Positions 43,948 through 51,311 of a stretch of DNA of 64,000 nt are shown piece after piece (positions within the stretch are counted from its first letter, which is position 1; each line of letters begins with the position of its first letter). Made by a program: the position numbers and the translations under genes. The notes beneath the pieces were generated by a model. The model was not told the origin of the DNA. It saw only the letters and a list, made by a program, of their open reading frames with translations, and made no database searches. This stretch comes from Flavobacteriales bacterium (GTDB taxonomy: Bacteria; Bacteroidota; Bacteroidia; Flavobacteriales_F; PHOS-HE28), in assembly GCA_016717225.1 (NCBI GenBank), contig JADKGB010000038.1:34925-98924 (forward strand). Reading direction: 5' to 3'.

Positions 43948-44802
43948 TTATTCGATCAAATGCCGTTCGGATACCTGCATGATCTCGTAATTGTCCGAAC
44001 GGTAGATGTACGCAACCACGGAGCAGTGCTCCGCAGACACCACATTTGCTGGCAAGATGAGGCTGAAGTTCCGGGAGATCGTTTGACCGGCGGATTCAGA
44101 ACCTGAGATCACCTGCTCTCCAAAAGGGTCGCCCAGCGTGGTACGTAACACATGCCGATGGTAGTACGGAAAGATGTCCGAAGGTGTGAAACGAGAGTCC
44201 TTTTGCCAATCGACCACGGAATCCTCGGTGAGGTAGATGGCCAGTTTGTGATCCCCAGTAACATTCTGGAGCACAGGTATTTCTATGGTGAAATCGTACG
44301 CCTGGGAGACAGAATTGAATATGATCGTGTCGATCGTGACTTCGAATTGCGCGGGAGCGCCGATCATAGATGCAACGGCCGCCGCCCAGTCACCTCGTTG
44401 CACCATGGGCTGCGTACCATTGAATATCTTCCGGTTGATCATACCGATCGGTAGGCTACCTGGAGGGAATTGGGCTTCAAATGCATCGCCGGCAGGTGTG
44501 CGGAAGTCAGTTGAGAAAGGCCCAGGAGGTGTATTGATCGGCTCAGCGAATGTGCTGGTAACGTGCAAAGAGGTCACGATCACATCTTCACAATAGAAAT
44601 TCTGCAAGTCTCTGGCTATCTCGGCGGCTTGTGGGCAGGCGATGCAACGGAACCCGGTCATGTCTTCGATCAGTACCCGTCGAAAACCGTAGCCATTGCC
44701 TTCACAATCAGGAACTGGCACGTAGTTGTCGGGCTGCTCCAGCTTATCGCATCCAACGACGATCAGTGCGAGGGTCAACGGCAGAAAATGGAATGTACGC
44801 AT
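43948..44802 (-). CDS. Omp28-like lipoprotein with thioredoxin-fold CxxC
   Basis: This is a 284-residue lipoprotein with a lipobox LALIVVGC (C18). An N-terminal thioredoxin-like part has EDMTGFRCIACPQAAEIA (C53-x-x-C56) and continues to about 160. The C-terminal part is a beta-sandwich of the Omp28-related type (ITVDTIIFNSVSQAYDFTIEIPV and HRHVLRTTLGDPFGEQV). The frame runs 20 codons further upstream, but only the later Met begins a signal sequence. It begins 2 bases after the DUF6029 gene, so it is in the same transcript. The role could be thiol chemistry or binding at the outer membrane; the substrate is unknown. Confidence 0.8.
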   Translation of the reverse strand: MRTFHFLPLTLALIVVGCDKLEQPDNYVPVPDCEGNGYGFRRVLIEDMTGFRCIACPQAAEIARDLQNFYCEDVIVTSLHVTSTFAEPINTPPGPFSTDFRTPAGDAFEAQFPPGSLPIGMINRKIFNGTQPMVQRGDWAAAVASMIGAPAQFEVTIDTIIFNSVSQAYDFTIEIPVLQNVTGDHKLAIYLTEDSVVDWQKDSRFTPSDIFPYYHRHVLRTTLGDPFGEQVISGSESAGQTISRNFSLILPANVVSAEHCSVVAYIYRSDNYEIMQVSERHLIE

Positions 44803-44804
44803 GA

Positions 44805-46493
44805 TCAAAAAGTGCTGGTAATGGAAAGGGAGAGACCGTTCGCGGCAGGTACAACACGGCACACACCACCAACGCAGAAGATCCCGGCCCGCTGTCGACC
44901 GTAGCTCATGCTGAAACGACTACCACCCCGGATATAACCGATCGAACCGATGGGGTAGTGGATCTCTTTGGTTTTCACCGAACCGCCGTAGTTGTACTGG
45001 TCCATGGCCGCTACGAACCAATGCGGGCTGAAAGTGAATTCAGCAACTGCCGTTGCCCAATTACCCTGATCCTGTTTGGTACTCAGGTGCTGTAGTTCGA
45101 ATCGGACACTGTTCTTGTCGCTGAAATTATGGAGACCCTCCAACACGAACATCTCCGCGTAGATCACCGGTTTTCCGGGTTTGCCCTGGATCTGGTCTAT
45201 ATCGTAGATGAAATTCAAGTAGGTGAGCGCAAGCTCCCAGTGTTCACTCACTTTCTTGCGCAATTCCACGTTCAGGTCCTGGTAGTAATTGCGCTTTCCA
45301 GGGCTGAAGAAATTGGTCCGGTAGCCATCAAAAGCAACCGTGTCGTTGGGGATCAAGGTGCTGTCCAAGCTCCAAGCACCACTCCAATTAAGCGCGAGTT
45401 TCATTCCTTTCGCGCCGCCCAACTTGCTTCCTTTTTTGAATTTGTAGAAGATCTCGCCCTGGCCGCCCACTTCTCCATTGGCTTGGGTGGCGTAAGGGTA
45501 TAGCGTGGCAGGCAGGTTGTAGGTATGTTGCTTCGCCAGCGGGGGTTGAAAATTGATGTTCAGGTCGAAAGGCCCAGCTCCTCTGCCACTGCGGTAAACC
45601 ATGTTATCATAACTATGGGCGCCTGCGCTTAAGCCAAGTCCCTTGGTGCTATATGTGGCATTGAGCATAAGCGCTTCGCCATCCTTGTAGATGTTGGAAT
45701 TGCTCGTATTCGGATCATTGATCTTGTGCGCCCACTCAGTATAGATGTTCCAATGAGACGTTGTGTAATTGAGCCGCGCTGCATATAACCCGACATTTTC
45801 AGGGAATTCGTAGAGCGGATCATCGTCCGCTTCATACTTGCTCACGAAGCACCCCCCAACGGTGAGCACATGGCCTTTTTCGATCCATTTCGGGAATAGT
45901 CGGGGCCAAGCTTCGGTCAAGGAAACCTCGCCATCAATACCACGAACTATGCCGATCCCGTTGAAAAAACCACCGTTCGAGGCACCATCGAAGCCCAATC
46001 GTTGTTGCCCAATGAAGCCCTTCAAATAGATCCCGGTATCAGGCCGGAATTTCACCCGAAGCCCGTCCATGGCATTATCAACGCCCAAGTAACGCTCCTC
46101 GTAACTGCGGAAGGCCAGGCCTTGGCCGAATTGCTCGTAGAAATTCCCTACGGTCACTTCGATATCGTCTTTGGTGTAAGAGGCAAAACGGTATCCGATG
46201 CCACTCCCGTTGTACGGCACGCCGGCCGGATAACCCAGGAGCGCAGGTTCATAGCTTTCGAAGCGCACGCCCGCTCTGAAGTTTCCCGAGGAGTAGTTCA
46301 AATTTCCCCACGAGTTGGACCCCCAGGTCTGTGGAGGCTTTTGCGCGCCAATGTCCTCGTCCTCATTGTAGAACTGGCCGTCCATGCTGAAGTTGCCATG
46401 GATCTGCCCACCATCTTGGGCGATCAGAGAAAAGGAAGCGACGATCGCGAGGCTGCTCAAACAGAGCGAGCGTCCTGAACAGGTCCATTGCAT
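44805..46493 (-). CDS. DUF6029-type outer-membrane protein
   Basis: This 562-residue protein has a signal peptide (about to FSLIAQDGG) and then GQIHGNFSMDGQFYNEDEDIGA, a typical N-terminus of this Bacteroidota family. Repeated aromatic beta strands run through the protein, including FYEQFGQGLAFRSYEER, GFIGQQRLGF and RFELQHLSTKQDQGNWATAV, and it closes with GSRFSMSYGRQRAGIFCVGGVCR..LSLSITSTF. This is consistent with a large beta-barrel. It is probably co-transcribed with the Omp28-like lipoprotein gene downstream. The family has no established function. Confidence 0.8.
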   Translation of the reverse strand: MQWTCSGRSLCLSSLAIVASFSLIAQDGGQIHGNFSMDGQFYNEDEDIGAQKPPQTWGSNSWGNLNYSSGNFRAGVRFESYEPALLGYPAGVPYNGSGIGYRFASYTKDDIEVTVGNFYEQFGQGLAFRSYEERYLGVDNAMDGLRVKFRPDTGIYLKGFIGQQRLGFDGASNGGFFNGIGIVRGIDGEVSLTEAWPRLFPKWIEKGHVLTVGGCFVSKYEADDDPLYEFPENVGLYAARLNYTTSHWNIYTEWAHKINDPNTSNSNIYKDGEALMLNATYSTKGLGLSAGAHSYDNMVYRSGRGAGPFDLNINFQPPLAKQHTYNLPATLYPYATQANGEVGGQGEIFYKFKKGSKLGGAKGMKLALNWSGAWSLDSTLIPNDTVAFDGYRTNFFSPGKRNYYQDLNVELRKKVSEHWELALTYLNFIYDIDQIQGKPGKPVIYAEMFVLEGLHNFSDKNSVRFELQHLSTKQDQGNWATAVAEFTFSPHWFVAAMDQYNYGGSVKTKEIHYPIGSIGYIRGGSRFSMSYGRQRAGIFCVGGVCRVVPAANGLSLSITSTF

Positions 46494-46547
46494 GTTGCGA
46501 AGATGCAAAAGTCAAAGCACGGCGGCACTATAGCCGCGATCATTCCG

Positions 46548-46582
46548 CAAAACAACTTGGGCGCCTGTCCAAGGCGCCCAAG
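46548..46582 (-). terminator. Hairpin terminator after the TlpA-like gene
   Basis: CTTGGGCGCCT (46556-46566) pairs perfectly with AGGCGCCCAAG (46572-46582) around a 5-base loop. On the minus strand it is followed by TTGTTTT. It separates the TlpA-like gene from the DUF6029 gene. Confidence 0.88.
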
Positions 46583-46628
46583 CAGGAACTTCTTCCGAGA
46601 TCCAATGGATCAAGATGGATCGGTTCAC

Positions 46629-47120
46629 TTATTTGACCGCCAACTTCTTCACTTGCTCGAACAGTTCATTCTCGTCGCCGGGCTCATAGTTGTTGTGCTG
46701 CCACACCACGTTACCGCTTCCATCAACCAAAAAGGTGTGTGGCACATTGTTCACGTTCAGTGCGCGTTTCAGGTCGCCATTGGGGTCCAAGACAACGTCA
46801 TAATCCCAATCCTGTCCGTTCACGTAGGGGGCAACACGGTTCATGCTGCGGGCATCATCAATGCTTACAGCGATCAGTTTCACGCCCGTTTGCTTTTGCC
46901 AATCGGCATACTTCTCAGAGATCGCGTTCAATTCCCGCTTGCATGGTGCGCACCAAGTAGCCCAGAAATTGATGATCATCGGTTTGCCACCGTTGCTCCA
47001 AGTACTGGTATTCACTTTTTTGCCATCAAGGGTTTGCACGACCACAGCAGGAAGTTTTCCGCTTTGGGCGTGGGCCGAAACAGCGAGGACAAGGGCGAAA
47101 GGGAGAAGGAATTTCTTCAT
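46629..47120 (-). CDS. Periplasmic TlpA/ResA-type thioredoxin
   Basis: This is a 163-residue thioredoxin-fold protein with signal peptide (MKKFLLPFALVLAVSAHAQ). The active site is NFWATWCAPCKRELNAI, and the cis-proline loop is NVNNVPHTFLVDGSG. Such proteins reduce disulfides in the periplasm, often for cytochrome c maturation. The frame extends upstream through the terminator of the preceding gene, which is not coding. Flanked by terminators on both sides, it appears to be monocistronic. Confidence 0.92.
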   Translation of the reverse strand: MKKFLLPFALVLAVSAHAQSGKLPAVVVQTLDGKKVNTSTWSNGGKPMIINFWATWCAPCKRELNAISEKYADWQKQTGVKLIAVSIDDARSMNRVAPYVNGQDWDYDVVLDPNGDLKRALNVNNVPHTFLVDGSGNVVWQHNNYEPGDENELFEQVKKLAVK

Positions 47121-47169
47121 GTGTTGGTTTTGAAAAGGGCGATCATGACAGGCGAACATCGGGCCAAAG

Positions 47170-47205
47170 AAAAGGCCGGTAGCGCATTTGCACCACCGGC
47201 CTTTT
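47170..47205 (-). terminator. Hairpin terminator after the T9SS thioredoxin-like gene
   Basis: AAAAGGCCGGT (47170-47180) and ACCGGCCTTTT (47195-47205) form an 11-bp stem. On the minus strand it ends in TTTTCTTT. It lies 25 bases after the stop of the gene at 47230-48654. Confidence 0.9.
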
Positions 47206-47229
47206 TCAATAGCTCTTGTAAGGCCGTGC

Positions 47230-48654
47230 TTACTTGCTGAGGGTGATCTTGCGTGTGGCGGTCTGGCCGTCAACGCTCACATTCATGTAATACACACCAT
47301 TGTTCAACGCGCTCAGGTCGATCGTGCGAAGGCCGGTGGTATTGAACGTGCTGCTGTTCACGCGCTCACCGAGCACATTGAAAACGTCCACGGTAGCCAT
47401 GGTGCTGGTAGCGAACTGAAGATTCACGATACCACTTGTAGGGTTCGGGAAGATGCTGAAGCCATTGTTCAGTTCGCTCTCGTTCACACCAACCGTTGCA
47501 GGTGTTCCAAAGCCTTTATCCTCCTGACCACCGAATGAAGCTCCTTGAATGAAGACGTTCGCGGTGCCGTAGGTGTTCTTCAGTTTGTAGTAGCCGTTGC
47601 CGTATGTGCAGCAGATACCATCACCGTATGCATCATAGATCTTGAAGGTGTAGCAATCGCTAGGGTCGAGGCTCCAGTTGTAATTGTACACGATGTTGTT
47701 ACCATAATTACCCGCTGGGTCTTGAGCAACCACGGTGCCAGCACCATTGAACAACTTCCAAGTGGTCTCCGTTCCATAATTGTCGGTCTTCAATTCGAGC
47801 GAGATCAACGTGTTCGGAGCATCAGGAACAGGGCCGAATTCAGCGTTCTCAACATCGCCCAATGTGTTGGCGTCGTTAGGAACGATGATCGTAGCCTCGT
47901 AGCTGGCCGAACCCGTAACCGTTGTGTTGTCAAAAGACACCTCAGCATGTGCGAATGGTGCGATGCTTCCGGTCCATGCCTTGGTCTCTACCAAGTTGCC
48001 ACCTTCGCGCAACTCAAGAGTAGCGCTTGTAAGGGCACCAGTTCCTTGGTTGAACACCTCAGCGAATGGATGCTCACCTGGGCACAATTCACCATTCTCC
48101 ACTTCGAGAAGGTGTGCGTCAATAGCTCCATTGTTGAACGCAGCAGGGCAAGCGTTCTTCCAGCTTGTCAGGAAAGTCTCCCAAGTTGCAGTACGAGCGA
48201 TCTCAACGCCTGCGCTGCTACCAGGGCAGTGCATGAACAACGTAGGATAGGCGCTAATGCCGTAGATGTCAGCAAGCGCATTGCCTTCTCCATTAGGCCC
48301 GATCATCGGGTAAGGAGTACCCGCGATCCAATCACCTTGCGAACCAGAAGCACCACCTAACAGCGCCAAGCTGCTGGCAGCATCGCCATCCACGAAGAAA
48401 ATCATCAGGTCATTCGTTCCCTCAGGTCCAAATTCATGATAAAGTTTCTCCATGATACCGCTGTTGTGCCATGCCCAGCAGGGTCCGCACCAGTGAGCGC
48501 TGATATCCACCAGCACGGTTTTGCCTTCGCCAAGAATGTCGGCGATGCTGTAGTCGTTCCCATCAATAGCAGTGGCCGTCCAGCTTTGGTTCTGGGCGCT
48601 GGCCAACATGCTGATCGAAAGACCAGCTACAAGGAGTAGAGACTTTTTCGTCAT
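47230..48654 (-). CDS. Secreted thioredoxin-fold protein with T9SS type A signal
   Basis: This is a 474-residue protein from MTKKSLLLVAGLSISMLASAQ. Residues about 25-175 form a thioredoxin-like domain with DISAHWCGPCWAW (C56, C59), like Omp28 proteins. The middle has Omp28-like beta domains (LELREGGNLVETKAWTGSI; CYTFKIYDAYGDGICC), and the C-terminus is a T9SS type A domain (FSIFPNPTSGIVNLQF to TRKITLSK). By family it is exported across the outer membrane. A CxxC thioredoxin domain on a T9SS cargo implies thiol chemistry at the cell surface. TACGTTTG on the minus strand at 48841-48848 is a likely -7 element. Confidence 0.87.
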   Translation of the reverse strand: MTKKSLLLVAGLSISMLASAQNQSWTATAIDGNDYSIADILGEGKTVLVDISAHWCGPCWAWHNSGIMEKLYHEFGPEGTNDLMIFFVDGDAASSLALLGGASGSQGDWIAGTPYPMIGPNGEGNALADIYGISAYPTLFMHCPGSSAGVEIARTATWETFLTSWKNACPAAFNNGAIDAHLLEVENGELCPGEHPFAEVFNQGTGALTSATLELREGGNLVETKAWTGSIAPFAHAEVSFDNTTVTGSASYEATIIVPNDANTLGDVENAEFGPVPDAPNTLISLELKTDNYGTETTWKLFNGAGTVVAQDPAGNYGNNIVYNYNWSLDPSDCYTFKIYDAYGDGICCTYGNGYYKLKNTYGTANVFIQGASFGGQEDKGFGTPATVGVNESELNNGFSIFPNPTSGIVNLQFATSTMATVDVFNVLGERVNSSTFNTTGLRTIDLSALNNGVYYMNVSVDGQTATRKITLSK

Positions 48655-48835
48655 GTGTTTGGATTGTTGGTTGAGTGTCTTTTCGAAGGTTTCCGACCTC
48701 GGCGGAAGAATGCCGTAGCAACTCCGGTAGATTTCGGACGACGAACTTAGACTGTCGCTCAAACTCTTTCCATTCTTAAGCCGGGTCAGCTTGGAAGGCT
48801 ATCTCACCCCGGATCGAACACGCTTGAGCGGATCG

Positions 48836-48865
48836 TTGTGCAAACGTAGCCCCGATCTACTTTTG
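48836..48865 (+). promoter_or_regulatory. Promoter of the small T9SS cargo gene
   Basis: TTG (48836-48838), 19 bases, and TACTTTTG (48858-48865) fit the Bacteroidota promoter consensus exactly. The start codon of the plus-strand gene is 48 bases beyond it. Confidence 0.68.
48841..48848 (-). promoter_or_regulatory. Divergent -7 element for the T9SS thioredoxin-fold gene
   Basis: On the minus strand the sequence reads TACGTTTG, an exact TAnnTTTG match, overlapping the promoter for the opposite gene. The leader to 48654 would be about 185 bases. Because the two promoters overlap, only one may fire at a time. Confidence 0.45.
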
Positions 48866-48913
48866 ACCACCGCTTCTTAACCGAACTGAAGCTGGTTCAA
48901 GACGCACGCTACC

Positions 48914-49675
48914 ATGAGCAGAACAATTACCCAACTGATAACCGTTGCCGGACTCTTGTGCTTGGCTTCAGCCCAAGCCCAACTTTTGAATGTTACCGAC
49001 TCGGACGGGAATCTGGTCAATGGCACGACCATTCTGGCTATTGGTGCCCCTACCGATGCGACCCTGGAAGTCGATCTGGTAGTAACATTGAATGGCACTG
49101 ATGCCAAGACCGTGGATATGGTGCGGTATGAAGAAGAAGCTTGCACAGGAACACAGAACTACTTCTGCTGGGGCGAATGCTGGTTACCTGCAAATGCGGG
49201 AGTGAATCCTACTTGGGAAGCCATTGTGGCCCAAGTGCTTTCACCCGGCGTGCCGAACAACGGGTTCCATGCCTACTTCAAGCCGATGGGTTTGGAGGCC
49301 TGCTGCTTGTTCCACTTTGTGTGGTTCGACGCAGCGAACGTGAGCGACAGTGTGTGGGTAGATATTCAATTCTGCACTACGCCTGATGCGGGTTTCGGCG
49401 AATTGGTAACGGGCGTTCAACGCTTCGATATCGCACCGAATCCTTCAATAGGTCAAGACTTGGTCCTGTCAACGGATATCGCGCAGGGTGTTGCTCTCGC
49501 CGAGGTCAAGTTGGTGAACGCATTGGGCGAGGTCGCGTTGGTGCGGCCATTGGTGAAGGGAGTAACGAACAATGTGATCCCTACATGGGGCTTGGCTCCA
49601 GGCGTTTGGATGGTGCAGTTGCATTTGGACGGCCAGGCCGTCATTACTCGTCGATTGGTGATCACAGGTCGCTAA
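48914..49675 (+). CDS. Secreted protein with T9SS type A sorting domain
   Basis: This is a 253-residue protein with signal peptide (ITVAGLLCLASAQAQ), a single beta-sandwich domain of about 140 residues with several cysteines (EEACTGTQNYFCWGECW; GLEACCLFHFVWFDAANV), and a T9SS type A C-terminus (FDIAPNPSIGQDLVLS to TRRLVITGR). The beta domain looks similar to those found in Omp28-like cargo. No catalytic motif is seen. Its stop codon shares TA with the stop of the convergent sirtuin gene. Confidence 0.85.
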   Translation: MSRTITQLITVAGLLCLASAQAQLLNVTDSDGNLVNGTTILAIGAPTDATLEVDLVVTLNGTDAKTVDMVRYEEEACTGTQNYFCWGECWLPANAGVNPTWEAIVAQVLSPGVPNNGFHAYFKPMGLEACCLFHFVWFDAANVSDSVWVDIQFCTTPDAGFGELVTGVQRFDIAPNPSIGQDLVLSTDIAQGVALAEVKLVNALGEVALVRPLVKGVTNNVIPTWGLAPGVWMVQLHLDGQAVITRRLVITGR

Positions 49676-50358
49676 CCATATTTCTCTTTCAGCCAAGAAG
49701 CCAGCCGGGGCAAGCCTGAGCTGGCTTTTTCGTTCCAATGTGTCACGTGCACTGAACCACTTTCAACATCGCTCGGATCCACAACGTGGAGAGGGCAGCC
49801 AGCTGAAGTACAGTGGATCAAGCTCGCCGCAGGATAAACCTGCAAGGAGGAACCAACGACAACCAGTACGTCGGCTTGTTTCACGACCTCAGCGGCCTTG
49901 TCGAGCATTGGCACCTCTTCTCCAAACCACACGATATGGGGCCTGAGTTGGGATCCAAGCGGGCAACGATCACCCAGCAATAGGGTTGAACCGTTGATCT
50001 CAGTGACCGATCGAGGGTCTTTTGTGCTCCTCGCTTTGCGTATCTCGCCGTGCAAATGGATCACATGCGAACTGCCAGCTCGTTCGTGCAGATCATCAAT
50101 GTTCTGAGTAACAACGTGAACATCAAACTGCTCCTCCAATTCGGCAATGGTTCTATGCGCCGCGTTCGGACGAGCATTCAACACCTGTTCTCGTCGCTGG
50201 TTGTAGAAGTGAAGCACCAAACCGGGATCGCGTGCAAATGCCTCCGGCGTAGCAACATCTTCGATCTTGTATTCCTCCCAGAGCCCATCACTGTCCCGGA
50301 AGGTCCGCAGCCCGCTTTCCGCGCTTATACCAGCACCCGTGAAAAAAACGAGGTTCAT
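49672..50358 (-). CDS. cobB: NAD-dependent protein deacylase (sirtuin, CobB type) without the zinc cysteines
   Basis: This sirtuin removes acyl groups from lysines using NAD. It is 228 residues. Motifs are FFTGAGISAESGLRTFRDSDGLW, VVTQNIDDLHERAGSSHVIHLHGE (catalytic His in HLHGE), CPLGSQLRPHIVWFGEEVP, VVVGSSLQVYPAASLI, and a C-terminal VDPSDVESGSVHVTHW. The usual four zinc cysteines are absent: only the cysteine before PLGSQ remains. This form is common in Bacteroidota and is probably active. The start is MNLVFFTGAGIS. Confidence 0.95.
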   Translation of the reverse strand: MNLVFFTGAGISAESGLRTFRDSDGLWEEYKIEDVATPEAFARDPGLVLHFYNQRREQVLNARPNAAHRTIAELEEQFDVHVVTQNIDDLHERAGSSHVIHLHGEIRKARSTKDPRSVTEINGSTLLLGDRCPLGSQLRPHIVWFGEEVPMLDKAAEVVKQADVLVVVGSSLQVYPAASLIHCTSAGCPLHVVDPSDVESGSVHVTHWNEKASSGLPRLASWLKEKYG

Positions 50359-50689
50359 TAGGCTCTTCCGGATCAGGTAGGCTGCAAGTTATTTGCGAAA
50401 GGGTAAGGCATAAGATCGCGCTAGAAGCACGTTTTTGCTGCAGATCGCGCCAAAGTCAGCGGTAGCTAGGCCTACGGCACATTATACCGGGCAAAAACTG
50501 GTCGATGTCACTAGGAACCATCCCCGATCAAGCGACCGATCCCAATGATAACGCGTTCCAATACCCGCATCTCTGTATTTTGCGGCCCCTTTCAGAAAAA
50601 CGGCCGATCGACCGATTACCTAATCACCCCTCTATCGAAGAGACTTTACACTTCCTCCCGAACTACTTGGACCGAAGGGAGGACCTGGA
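50359..50689. other. Intergenic region between cobB and ruvA
   Basis: The 331-base spacer is between divergent genes. It contains a 62-codon open frame at 50505-50693 with no protein-like features, which I do not accept. TATTTTG at 50576-50582 approximates a -7 element and could serve ruvA-sprA. I see no RNA gene or strong hairpin. Confidence 0.4.
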
Positions 50690-51301
50690 ATGATCGAAAG
50701 CTTGCGCGGAGACCTTGCGGAAAAAACGCCGGGATACGCTGTGGTGGAATGCCATGGGGTGGGATACCTCGTGCATATCACAGCCAACACGTTCGGCGAC
50801 CTGCCGGAACGTGGGACGTGCAAGCTGCACATCCATTATTCCGTAAGCGTTGATGTCCGCAGCGGTCTCAGCGAGCACAAGCTGTACGGGTTTGTAAACA
50901 CCGAAGAGCGCCATTTGTTCCGCCAGTTGATCGAGGTGCAGGGAGTGAGTTCAACGATCGGGTTGGCGATCTTGGGCAGTAAACGAGCGGATGAGTTGCG
51001 CGTAGCGATCTTGAACGGCGATGAGTCGGCGTTGAAGAGTGTGAAGGGTATAGGTCCCAAGTTGGCGCAGCGCATTGTTGGAGAGTTGCGCGGCAAACTG
51101 ACCAATGAACCGATAGAGCGAATGCTGACCGTCGCCGGAGGCGGAGGCAATACACTACGTGCCGAGGCGTTATCGGCCTTGGTTTCACTAGGTCTGGACC
51201 GTGCCAAAGCGGAACGGTCGCTTCAACGGGTGTTGAGCGAACAGGCTGATGCGACATTGCCACTGGAAGAATTGATCCGGTTATCACTGAAGAATCTCTG
51301 A
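50690..51301 (+). CDS. ruvA: Holliday junction DNA-binding protein RuvA
   Basis: RuvA binds Holliday junctions as a tetramer and loads RuvB. At 203 residues it has the usual length. The N-terminal OB domain (MIESLRGDLAEKTPGYAVVECHGVGYLVHIT), double HhH region (LIEVQGVSSTIGLAILG; LKSVKGIGPKLAQRIVGELRGKL) and C-terminal RuvB-binding domain (AEALSALVSLGLDRAKAERSLQRVL) are all present. It is followed by sprA after 10 bases, a pairing that I recall as common in Flavobacteriia. Confidence 0.97.
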   Translation: MIESLRGDLAEKTPGYAVVECHGVGYLVHITANTFGDLPERGTCKLHIHYSVSVDVRSGLSEHKLYGFVNTEERHLFRQLIEVQGVSSTIGLAILGSKRADELRVAILNGDESALKSVKGIGPKLAQRIVGELRGKLTNEPIERMLTVAGGGGNTLRAEALSALVSLGLDRAKAERSLQRVLSEQADATLPLEELIRLSLKNL

Positions 51302-51311
51302 ACTGAACACG

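Noticed and set aside
50505..50693. A 62-codon open frame in the cobB-ruvA spacer
   Set aside because: No signal, helix pattern or motif; it runs into the ruvA start and looks like chance.
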